Assembly: GCA_021823555.1 (NCBI GenBank)
Contig: JAKANW010000186.1
Span: 1 to 6,261, forward strand
Length of the DNA stretch: 6,261 nucleotides
DNA from: Chloroflexota bacterium
GTDB lineage: Bacteria; Chloroflexota; Anaerolineae; Anaerolineales; Villigracilaceae
Direction: 5' to 3'
A program made the translations under genes and the position numbers. Each line of letters starts with the position of its first letter. Within the stretch, counting starts at the first letter, position 1. Below are positions 1-5,730 of the stretch, in pieces. The notes under the pieces are model-generated. The model did no database searches and was not told the DNA's origin. It saw nothing but the letters and a program-made list of their open reading frames with translations.

Positions 1-1082
1 TTCCGATCTGTCGGCTCGCCAGGCAGATAGGAGACCTGCACTAAAAATCCAGATAGGTTCGTATCCCAACGATAGGCCACCACTCCGCCGACAATTAGTA
101 CCAATGCCAGCATTCTCAGGTATGGATTCAAGCGCGTCTTCTTGTTGAGCAGGAGGATGATGGGGACGATCGCTCCCAGCAACATCTCCCCAAACCAGAA
201 GTTGAAGGAGAGAACGCCGCTGGTTAGAATTTGCAGGCCCTCCGTGCGTCCCGCCTGATACGTGTAGCTCATGGAAAACGCGTCCCAGAACCGGAAGTAA
301 AGATAGGCTACCATCATCCATCCGATGAAATATGCCACACGTTCGAATATTTCATCTTTGACCCAGGCACGTTTGGTCAGGCGGGCGGAAAGCATGGATG
401 CAAATACAGTGAGCGACATACCGCCTGCCACCGCAGACATGATGAACAACACAGCGACATCTGGGCGGAACCAATAGGGGCGTGCCTTGAGGATGCCGTA
501 TACCGCTCCGAGTGAGGATTGATGCAACATGGAAAGGCACAACCCTGCAATCGCCAGGTAAGGTGCAAGGTGATGGGCACTTTCCAGTTTGGATGCAATC
601 ATTGGGAAGCGACCGCGCAGCCAATCAAAGGAGCCAAGAATGGGCAGCACCTCTATGACCAACACTGTCAGGTAGAGACATACGCACATGGTCACTTCCC
701 ATAGCGGGGAATGCTCATTCCAATAGACCATGGCATGCCAGAAACGGTCCGGGCGGCCGATATCTAGAAGGAGGGCCAGCATGGCCATGGTGTAGCCGGA
801 TAAACCGACAAAGGTGGCGGTGCGGGCAACCGGTTGGTATTGTTTTAGCCCCACCAAGTAAACCCCAGCGCACATGAAGAACGCCCCGCCAGCCATGGCA
901 ATGGACGACAAGTCAATTGTGATCCACAGGCCCCATGGAACCATGTCGGTCAGGTGTGTGACCGAAAGACCTTTCCAGAAGACGATTAGCCCGCTGACTA
1001 AGCCTGTTGCAAGAAAGAAGCTCAGGAAGGTGATCCACTTGCCCCAAGCTGAAGCAAAAAAGGATTGGATGGTAGCTTTCAT
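1..1082 (-). CDS. NrfD/HybB-family quinone-interacting membrane subunit (C-terminus beyond left edge)
   Basis: Reading from ATG at 1082 the frame stays open to base 1, giving 360 residues with no stop or frameshift; the C-terminus lies outside the window. I translated it by hand. The protein is strongly hydrophobic, with about nine visible helices (roughly 17-36, 47-78, 88-107, 128-148, 170-190, 208-232, 248-268, 290-312, 322-340). It carries motifs typical of the HybB/NrfD/PsrC family: PWGLWITIDL near 49-58, LDIGRPDRFWH at 106-116, HQSSLGAVY at 187-195 and YRWDTNL at 337-343. In this family the subunit carries no cofactor, binds (mena)quinone and passes electrons to or from the iron-sulfur partner. 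HybB-like members are near 390-400 residues, so perhaps 30-50 residues and one helix are missing. A GGAGG lies 6 nt before the ATG, and only one base separates it from the upstream stop, so translation is probably coupled. The direction of electron flow cannot be read from sequence. Confidence 0.93.
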   Translation of the reverse strand, partial: MKATIQSFFASAWGKWITFLSFFLATGLVSGLIVFWKGLSVTHLTDMVPWGLWITIDLSSIAMAGGAFFMCAGVYLVGLKQYQPVARTATFVGLSGYTMAMLALLLDIGRPDRFWHAMVYWNEHSPLWEVTMCVCLYLTVLVIEVLPILGSFDWLRGRFPMIASKLESAHHLAPYLAIAGLCLSMLHQSSLGAVYGILKARPYWFRPDVAVLFIMSAVAGGMSLTVFASMLSARLTKRAWVKDEIFERVAYFIGWMMVAYLYFRFWDAFSMSYTYQAGRTEGLQILTSGVLSFNFWFGEMLLGAIVPIILLLNKKTRLNPYLRMLALVLIVGGVVAYRWDTNLSGFLVQVSYLPGEPTDR

Positions 1083-1083
1083 G

Positions 1084-1845
1084 TTAACCCTCCGAGACAA
1101 CAGGCAGATAATACACGCGTGGACCGGTGCCAAGATCATCGCGCAAACGGAAGTGTGCGTTGTTTTGGAGAAGCTGGCTGACGTTTGAAGTGGGGTCGTT
1201 CAGGTCGCCAAAAACGCGTGCACCGGTGGGACAAACACCCACACATGCCGGGGATGCATCCAGATCAACGCCGGGGGTCAGGCCCAATGCAATGCCGCGG
1301 TCAATGCGCTGGTAGCAGAAGGCACATTTCTCAGGGACACCGCGCGGACGGCGTTGGTCTTCCGGTTCTCCCCACTCGGGCACGGAGGGATTCGGGCCAT
1401 CGAATGTTTTCCAATTGAACGAACGGGCACCATAGGGACAAGCGGCTTCGCAATACCGGCAGCCGATACAGCGGTCGTAGTCCATCATGACGATGCCATC
1501 CGCCCGGTAATAACTGGCTTGCACTGGGCAAACATCTACGCACGGAGCTTTGCTGCATTGCATACAGGGACGAGGCAAGTAGGTTTGCTTGCCATCCACC
1601 ACACGATCCAGGAACACGGGGTTCCAGGTGATGTCTGGTGAGACGTCGTTGTGGGCGCGGCAGGCCAAAACACAGTAACCGCATCCGGTGCACTTATTTT
1701 GATCGATCACCATGCCCCATTTGTGTCCACCTTCCGGCGCTCCCTCGGACGCATTCGCATCTTTGACCACTTTCAGCCCTACAACGGCGGCGGTGGCCAA
1801 GCCGGCGACTTTGAGCATGTCGCGGCGAGTGAAGTTTTCAGTCAT
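1084..1845 (-). CDS. Tat-exported ferredoxin subunit with four [4Fe-4S] clusters (NrfC/DmsB/PsrB-like)
   Basis: A 253-residue protein. It starts with a twin-arginine signal (TRRDMLK at 6-12, then a hydrophobic stretch to about 23 and an Ala-rich region ending near 32), so it is predicted to be exported folded. Sixteen cysteines fall in four ferredoxin-type groups: 52/55/58/62, 94/97/102/106, 126/129/132/136 and 174/177/201/205, three followed by Pro. This is the pattern of DmsB/NrfC/PsrB/QrcC-like electron-transfer subunits, which pass electrons between an NrfD-type membrane subunit and a periplasmic-side partner. The ATG at 1845 is chosen over the longer open frame to 1941 because a perfect AGGAGG lies 5 nt upstream and because the Tat motif then sits at the N-terminus. 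The gene overlaps the end of the cytochrome gene by 8 nt and precedes the NrfD gene by 1 nt. With these neighbours it is best read as the middle subunit of a cytochrome c/quinone oxidoreductase. Confidence 0.95.
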   Translation of the reverse strand: MTENFTRRDMLKVAGLATAAVVGLKVVKDANASEGAPEGGHKWGMVIDQNKCTGCGYCVLACRAHNDVSPDITWNPVFLDRVVDGKQTYLPRPCMQCSKAPCVDVCPVQASYYRADGIVMMDYDRCIGCRYCEAACPYGARSFNWKTFDGPNPSVPEWGEPEDQRRPRGVPEKCAFCYQRIDRGIALGLTPGVDLDASPACVGVCPTGARVFGDLNDPTSNVSQLLQNNAHFRLRDDLGTGPRVYYLPVVSEG

Positions 1846-2863
1846 TCTTGCCTCCTTTGATGTAGCGGTTGTAGAACCGTTCCAGCCAGGGAGCGAGCAC
1901 CATACCAGCGGCCAGACCGAGCAGGCCTGCCATGCCGGCAAAACCGAGCGGGCTGACGGCGCCAGGCTGGCGGGTCACAGGCGCGACCGGAGTGACTGCC
2001 GCGGTGGGAGCGGGAGTGGGAGTTCCACCCGCCTCTTCAATTTTGATGGCAGCCGCGGCTACAGCCTGACCCGGGGCATGCATCTGCGTGGAATGACATG
2101 CATTGCATGTGTCCAAGGTGGGCAGGAAGCTATGATCGGGTGCCTTGTGAGCAGTGGCGAAATCAACACTGGTGCTGCCTTTGCCTGGTACGTCGAAACC
2201 TAGGTGACAATTCACGCAGGTAACGCCAGCCTCGGCATGTTTCGATGCCGGGAAATTCTGCATCGCATCTTTATGGCAATTTTCGCAAAGGTCAGAGGCA
2301 TCCTTCTGCGTGCTGACTGAGCCGGCCACTGTCTTCATACCTGCACCATGAGGGTCGTGGCAGACCGTGCAAGACATACCGCGTTGGTAATGGGCACTTA
2401 ACTGCCAATTTTCCGTGGAGAAGCGGGGATCACTGTGACATTTACCGCACAAATCCGGAGACTTGTCCACCGGCATCGGGTCTTCCTTCGGATGATTGGC
2501 GGGCACCGGATTATGGCAGGCAACGCAGGTGATACCTTCGTTTTCAGATTGACCGGTGGCCGGGTCGTACCCTGTCGTGTGGCATACGAGGCAGGCGCCC
2601 GGTTTGCCCTGGCTTTCCCAGGAAGCTTCGAACACGGGATCGGAGAGGGCTTGGGCGTGAGGTCCGTGCGCCCAGGTATTGGCAATATCCTGGTGGCAGC
2701 CACCGCACGTCCCAGCCGAGGCAGTGGCGACCGGCGTCTCAGTGACGGTTGCTGTAACCGGCGGCGGAGTTGGACCTTGCGCGCTGGCCATGATCAACGT
2801 AATGCCTGCGGCCAGCAGGGCAAACATGGTAGCGATAATGATTCGTTCAATACGCGCGAACAT
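1838..2863 (-). CDS. Membrane-anchored octaheme cytochrome c
   Basis: A 341-residue exported protein. A signal peptide spans about 1-28 (hydrophobic core 8-26, likely cleavage after ASA), followed by a Pro/Thr-rich spacer to about 50. Eight CXXCH heme sites have their first cysteines at 53, 91, 113, 139, 165, 193, 216 and 253. The first three sites, with W..GPHAQAL and CHTTGYD between them, resemble cytochrome c554-type domains; the later ones resemble paired-CXXCH/NrfB-like units (SAHYQRGMSCTVCHDPHG). Nine histidines lie outside the heme motifs (66, 69, 124, 158, 172, 209, 239, 244, 262), enough for bis-His ligation of all eight hemes, and there is no CXXCK site, so an electron-transfer role is more likely than catalysis. 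A second Pro/Thr/Ala spacer (281-300) leads to a C-terminal helix (303-325) and a basic tail, so the heme domain is probably tethered outside the membrane. The ATG at 2863 has AGGAG 8 nt upstream and is preferred to upstream in-frame starts (frame open to 3046), which would bury the signal peptide. Confidence 0.94.
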   Translation of the reverse strand: MFARIERIIIATMFALLAAGITLIMASAQGPTPPPVTATVTETPVATASAGTCGGCHQDIANTWAHGPHAQALSDPVFEASWESQGKPGACLVCHTTGYDPATGQSENEGITCVACHNPVPANHPKEDPMPVDKSPDLCGKCHSDPRFSTENWQLSAHYQRGMSCTVCHDPHGAGMKTVAGSVSTQKDASDLCENCHKDAMQNFPASKHAEAGVTCVNCHLGFDVPGKGSTSVDFATAHKAPDHSFLPTLDTCNACHSTQMHAPGQAVAAAAIKIEEAGGTPTPAPTAAVTPVAPVTRQPGAVSPLGFAGMAGLLGLAAGMVLAPWLERFYNRYIKGGKND

Positions 2864-2874
2864 TGTTGATTCTC

Positions 2875-3213
2875 CTATGAATGAACTGGTGTAGGAAGGG
2901 GAGCCTGGCGGAATATCTGACAGGTCAGGCAGGCCTCGCGCAGATAGCCGTTTTTCTGGCGGCGGACCTGCCAACAAGGGGCAAGAGATGTGGGAGCCGG
3001 GCATTCGTTCACCTGCTCGGCAGGGCAATTCTTGATATCCCAGCAATGCGGATTTTCAACCGTCACAACCGGAGGAAGCTGTTCTGCTTCCTTCTGCCAA
3101 CGTGCGTCTGCGCGCCGCAGGATGAGTATGACGACTATAGTAATGACGAGTGGTATCGCAATGCGAACGAGCAATCCGACGAGAATGGCAAAGATCGAAG
3201 TTAGTTCTTGCAT
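2875..3213 (-). CDS. Small membrane-anchored six-cysteine protein, two-CW domain-like
   Basis: A 112-residue protein with one N-terminal transmembrane helix (about 5-32) followed by a basic stretch (RRADARWQK), so the C-terminal domain is probably cytosolic by the positive-inside rule. The soluble part contains six cysteines: C57 in HCWDIKNCP, C63, C71, C80 in APCWQV, and C95/C98 in CLTC. Two Cys-Trp pairs plus a closing CXXC match what I recall of the 'two-CW domain' family, small Cys-rich modules of unknown function near redox and signalling genes; a metal or Fe-S site is possible but unproven. ATG at 3213 is preferred because GAGG lies 6 nt upstream; a GTG at 3225 would overlap the previous stop (GTGA) and add four residues. 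The gene sits between a 40-residue membrane peptide and the octaheme cytochrome, with its TAG stop only 11 nt before the cytochrome start. An assembly, anchoring or redox-sensing role for the complex is inference. Confidence 0.85.
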   Translation of the reverse strand: MQELTSIFAILVGLLVRIAIPLVITIVVILILRRADARWQKEAEQLPPVVTVENPHCWDIKNCPAEQVNECPAPTSLAPCWQVRRQKNGYLREACLTCQIFRQAPLPTPVHS

Positions 3214-3221
3214 GATCTGCC

Positions 3222-3344
3222 TCACAGTCCTCGGATGCGGAGGGGCTCATGTTTCCGCGCCCATTCGCCGATCAATAAAACTACGGTAACTGGAATGACC
3301 AGCCGCAACACGATGAAAATGGCGAAGTACTCAATGGCGTTCAT
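3222..3344 (-). CDS. 40-residue single-helix membrane protein heading the cytochrome operon
   Basis: A 40-residue open frame starting at ATG 3344 with AGGAG 6 nt upstream. Nearly all of it is one hydrophobic helix (about 5-27), with a short charged C-terminal tail (GEWARKHEPLRIRGL) probably in the cytosol. An arginine (R14) sits inside the helix, four residues before a proline in RLVIP. The next gene shows the same pattern (RIAIP), so the two may be related or may pack together. The longer in-frame opening to 3551 is rejected because it crosses the terminator and promoter region and has no good ribosome site. It is the first gene after the promoter at 3373-3401, and its stop overlaps or abuts the next gene. 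I recognise no named family. Small single-helix subunits are common in respiratory complexes, so an accessory subunit is possible. Confidence 0.75.
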   Translation of the reverse strand: MNAIEYFAIFIVLRLVIPVTVVLLIGEWARKHEPLRIRGL

Positions 3345-3372
3345 GGCATTCTCCTTTCTTAATCTTGCTCTT

Positions 3373-3401
3373 AGTTTAGGCGAAAGGAGGTCAACGGTAA
3401 A
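3373..3401 (-). promoter_or_regulatory. Candidate sigma70-like promoter of the cytochrome operon
   Basis: On the minus strand a -35-like TTTACC (3396-3401) and a -10-like TAAACT (3373-3378) are separated by exactly 17 nt, each matching four of six consensus bases. Transcription would start near 3366, about 22 nt before the ATG at 3344. An overlapping TTGACC just downstream of the -35 box looks better as a hexamer but has no correctly spaced -10. The weak match suits a promoter that needs an activator. Read by eye only. Confidence 0.5.
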
Positions 3402-3403
3402 TT

Positions 3404-3416
3404 CGGGTGTTCCCCC
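3404..3416 (-). promoter_or_regulatory. Candidate operator site 3 (promoter-proximal)
   Basis: On the minus strand this reads GGGGGAACACCCG, that is GGGG-N5-CCCG. It resembles the two sites further upstream. It lies 2 nt upstream of the -35 box, centred near -44 relative to the predicted start, a common position for an activator that contacts RNA polymerase. The neighbouring NarL-type regulator is the obvious candidate ligand, by inference. Confidence 0.4.
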
Positions 3417-3434
3417 ATCTTTTCCGCATCCTGC

Positions 3435-3447
3435 GGGGCATTTCCCG
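3435..3447 (-). promoter_or_regulatory. Candidate operator site 2
   Basis: The minus strand reads CGGGAAATGCCCC (CGGG-N5-CCCC), sharing GGGAA and CCC at the same spacing as the other two sites. It is centred 31 nt upstream of site 3, about three helical turns. Confidence 0.35.
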
Positions 3448-3459
3448 TAGCCGCGCGTA

Positions 3460-3472
3460 GGGGCGTTCCCCC
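3460..3472 (-). promoter_or_regulatory. Candidate operator site 1 (distal), inside a larger palindrome
   Basis: The minus strand reads GGGGGAACGCCCC (GGGG-N5-CCCC), differing from site 3 by two bases. It sits within an imperfect inverted repeat at 3454-3477: CGCGT and GGGG on one arm, CCCC and ACGCG on the other, with one mismatched pair between the blocks. The stem could instead be a small hairpin or a decayed copy of a dispersed 'TAGGGGCG' repeat of the kind common in Chloroflexota and cyanobacterial intergenic DNA. Confidence 0.35.
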
Positions 3473-3510
3473 ACGCGCTCCCCAGTTCCACTTGGGGCGG
3501 AAATCCCAAC

Positions 3511-3540
3511 AAAAAAGCCCGCCGCTCATTGCGGCGGGGC
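3511..3540 (-). terminator. Intrinsic terminator of the two-component operon
   Basis: On the minus strand an 8-bp perfect GC stem (CCCGCCGC, 3531-3538, with GCGGCGGG, 3518-3525) closes a 5-nt loop (AATGA), then a C and six Ts (3511-3516). It lies 31 nt past the response regulator stop at 3572. It separates the regulatory genes from the cytochrome operon, which therefore needs its own promoter. Confidence 0.9.
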
Positions 3541-3571
3541 AAGTACCCCAATTCAGTTGGTTTTGCAGGAA

Positions 3572-4222
3572 TTAAGCCTTAATAATACCCTTGCGGATGG
3601 CGTAGCGTACCAATTCCGCCCTGGAATGCAGGTTCAACTTGCGCATAATATTTTCGCGGTGCCGCTCCACCGTCTTCGGGCTGATGACCAACGCCTCGGC
3701 GATCTGTTCATTGGAGGCCCCCTCGGCCAATTTCGACAGCACCTCCTGCTCCCGCTCGGTCAATTCATCCATCGTAGATTTAATATCCACGTCGCGGTCC
3801 AGCGAAAGAAAATCTTTTACGAGCAGCTTGGCTAGCGAAGGATAAAGATATACCTCGCCTTTCGATGCGGCGCGGATGGCAGTGATCAACTCTTCGGGCG
3901 CGGCGCGCTTTGGCACATATCCACTTGCGCCTGCCTCCAGCATTTTGAAAAAATATTCCTCGTCTTCGTGAATGGTCAATGCCACGATGGCAATGTCGGC
4001 ATATTTGGATTTGATAGTGCGCGCCGCCTCAATGCCGCTCATGTCTGGCAGGCCAATATCCATCAGGATCACATCCGGTCGAACCAACCCCGCGGCGGTT
4101 ACTGCTTCCGAGCCACTGCCTGCCTCCCCAACGATCTCCACATCCGACTCGTTAGCCAGCAGCATCTTCAAACCAGATCGGACGACCGCGTGGTCATCCA
4201 CCAACAATAAACGGATGGTCAT
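3572..4222 (-). CDS. NarL/FixJ-family response regulator
   Basis: A 216-residue two-domain regulator of usual family length. The receiver domain (about 3-120) has the acidic pair D9/D10, phosphoacceptor D55 in VILMDIGLPD, T83 and K105 at the switch positions, so it should be phosphorylatable. A linker leads to a LuxR-type helix-turn-helix (about 153-216) with LTEREQEVL, ASNEQIAEAL and SPKTVERHRENIMRKL, typical of NarL/FixJ/LiaR DNA-binding domains. The start codon overlaps the kinase stop as ATGA (4219-4222), so the two are translationally coupled and are almost certainly cognate partners. Targets are not encoded in the protein itself. The nearest candidate is the promoter of the cytochrome operon directly downstream, where three similar G/C-flanked sites occur. 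The stimulus is unknown; a respiratory or redox cue is suggested by the neighbours only. Confidence 0.96.
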   Translation of the reverse strand: MTIRLLLVDDHAVVRSGLKMLLANESDVEIVGEAGSGSEAVTAAGLVRPDVILMDIGLPDMSGIEAARTIKSKYADIAIVALTIHEDEEYFFKMLEAGASGYVPKRAAPEELITAIRAASKGEVYLYPSLAKLLVKDFLSLDRDVDIKSTMDELTEREQEVLSKLAEGASNEQIAEALVISPKTVERHRENIMRKLNLHSRAELVRYAIRKGIIKA

Positions 4223-5688
4223 TCCCGCTCTCTTTCCTTCGACTCATAAGGGATTTCCACTTCCACCAATGTCCCCTGCCCAGGACCGGATTGGATCGAA
4301 ACCGTGCCGTCCAGCAGGGAGGCGCGTTCGCGCATGCCTGCTAACCCCAGCGATGGCCGGCTGGTGTGGCGCTTGTTGACGGCCTCTGGGTCGAAGCCTG
4401 CGCCGTCGTCGCGTATCGACGCGTGGACCTTGTTCGCCTCATACGATAGCTGTACGAATACGCTGGTGGCTCCGGAATGTTTGATAATGTTGTTCAAGGC
4501 TTCCTGCACAATGCGAAATATGGCGATCTTGGCTGGCTCGGAAATAGGCCTTTCCTCGCCAAAAGTATCCACGCGGATCTTCAAGCCGCTGCGCTCGGCC
4601 ACTTTGCCCGCGTACCAGCGCAACGCGGCTGGCAGGCCCAGATCGTCGAGGTGCGAGGGCCGCAGGTCCGAAATGAGGCGCTGCAACTCCGAGAGGGAAT
4701 CGGCAGCGAGCGTTTCCAGTTGGTGAAGCGTTTCCCCTGCTTTGGCGGGGTTTTTCGTCAGGGCGTTGGAGAGGCCGCGCAGCCCGAGCCCGATGGCGGT
4801 CAGAGATTGACCTGTCTCGTCGTGCAGGTCGCGCGCGATGCGCTGGCGTTCTGCCTCCTGCGCGGCCACCACGCGGCGGAAAAGTTCTCCGCGCATAACC
4901 TCGCGTTCTTCGGCCTCGCGCAGGCGCGCCTCTTGTAATTCAATGATTTTCCGTTCGGTCTCCACTTGGAAGGCGCGCAGGAATCGAATCACAAAAAAGG
5001 CTGCCGCTATTGCCATGGTGGCGCGAAAGATCGGAATGGGAAAGCCAAACAGTTTTTGAAATAACTGCTCGTTCAATACCGTGGATGGGAAGAGTGGGCC
5101 TTGCGGTGAAAATAATTGTCCCACCAATCCATACCATGCAAACGCCACGGCCGCCCACAGGCTATCCTGCCCAAAACGGACCAGGCCGGCCCGTCGGAAG
5201 GCGCGTTGCTGGGCCACCAACCCGACCGCTGCTAAGATGGAAGCGGGAATAGCCAGCACGTAACGTGTCCACGTGTCCGCAATCAAAAGCATATCGTTGA
5301 TTTTGTACTGGCTGGAAAACATGGCCAAGCCGAACACCCAGATGGTTTCGAGGGCCAGAGGCACAATCAGACTCACCCGTTGGGCCGTCTCGGTTTTGGA
5401 GAGCAGGAAACTTCCAAAGGCCGCCAGGGATAGAAATGAAAAGGCCAGCATGGCAATTTCCACGCCGACCAGGTAAGGAGGATAACTGGGGTAACCAAAC
5501 GAAATCAAGAGGTCGTTGAACATCAACAACCATTCGTGTATCCCATGGACGAGACCAAATCCTGCTAGCGGACGCAGGGCTTTGCGCAGTCGCTCATCTG
5601 AGGACCGCCCGCCCTCTAGGGTTACCAGCAATCCCATGCTGAAGAACGCAAGCCCGTAGAAGAAAGAGATAAGCGTGTTGGTGAGCAT
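4219..5688 (-). CDS. Seven-helix membrane histidine kinase, NarX/HisKA_3 type
   Basis: A 489-residue kinase. The N-terminal half holds about seven transmembrane helices (6-25, 41-60, 72-96, 105-125, 142-160, 175-192, 220-241) with short loops, so there is no large extracytoplasmic sensor domain and sensing is probably within the membrane. A coiled-coil segment (about 241-285) leads to the HisKA_3 dimerisation domain with phosphoacceptor H289 in RIARDLHDETGQSL. The ATP-binding domain follows, with N-box EALNNIIKH (396-404), G1 box DDGAGF (427-432) and G2 region LGLAGMRERA (447-456). All key catalytic residues are present. Helix 2 contains GLVHGIHEW, with H48 and H51 close together in the membrane, which might bind heme or another redox ligand (speculative). 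The ATG at 5688 is 42 nt after the preceding gene and has no strong Shine-Dalgarno, so the start is less certain than the rest. It is the partner of the overlapping response regulator. Confidence 0.95.
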   Translation of the reverse strand: MLTNTLISFFYGLAFFSMGLLVTLEGGRSSDERLRKALRPLAGFGLVHGIHEWLLMFNDLLISFGYPSYPPYLVGVEIAMLAFSFLSLAAFGSFLLSKTETAQRVSLIVPLALETIWVFGLAMFSSQYKINDMLLIADTWTRYVLAIPASILAAVGLVAQQRAFRRAGLVRFGQDSLWAAVAFAWYGLVGQLFSPQGPLFPSTVLNEQLFQKLFGFPIPIFRATMAIAAAFFVIRFLRAFQVETERKIIELQEARLREAEEREVMRGELFRRVVAAQEAERQRIARDLHDETGQSLTAIGLGLRGLSNALTKNPAKAGETLHQLETLAADSLSELQRLISDLRPSHLDDLGLPAALRWYAGKVAERSGLKIRVDTFGEERPISEPAKIAIFRIVQEALNNIIKHSGATSVFVQLSYEANKVHASIRDDGAGFDPEAVNKRHTSRPSLGLAGMRERASLLDGTVSIQSGPGQGTLVEVEIPYESKERERE

Positions 5689-5730
5689 GAGATGTTCGCT
5701 GGGTCCCGCTTGTTCAAATGTGGAAGCGCA

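Noticed and set aside
231..1188. Several plus-strand open frames (231-515, 519-704, 874-1188)
   Set aside because: They lie opposite the continuous NrfD-family reading frame, have no recognisable motifs, and their composition is what an antisense of a membrane protein gives.
1331..1693. Minus-strand 120-residue frame inside the ferredoxin gene
   Set aside because: Out-of-frame shadow of a gene with sixteen correctly placed cluster cysteines.
1846..1941. N-terminal extension of the ferredoxin frame to 1941
   Set aside because: It would precede the Tat motif by over 30 residues and overlap the cytochrome's membrane anchor; the ATG at 1845 has a perfect ribosome site.
1838..2863. Nitrite- or tetrathionate-reductase-type catalytic cytochrome
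   Set aside because: All eight heme sites are CXXCH with no CXXCK, and there are enough extra histidines to cap every heme, so an enzyme of the NrfA type is not supported.
2864..3046. N-terminal extension of the cytochrome frame to 3046
   Set aside because: It overlaps the two-CW-like gene, would bury the signal peptide about 60 residues inside, and the ATG at 2863 has its own AGGAG.
3345..3551. Upstream extension of the 40-residue frame to 3551
   Set aside because: It reads through the terminator and promoter and gives a Gly/Cys/Pro/Arg-rich sequence with no hallmark of a real protein.
4477..4938. Plus-strand 153-residue frame opposite the kinase
   Set aside because: Antisense to the HisKA_3 and ATPase domains, whose motifs are all intact on the minus strand; no ribosome site or known motif.
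5162..5533. Minus-strand 123-residue frame within the kinase's membrane part
   Set aside because: Alternative frame of a gene with a coherent seven-helix pattern in the main frame.
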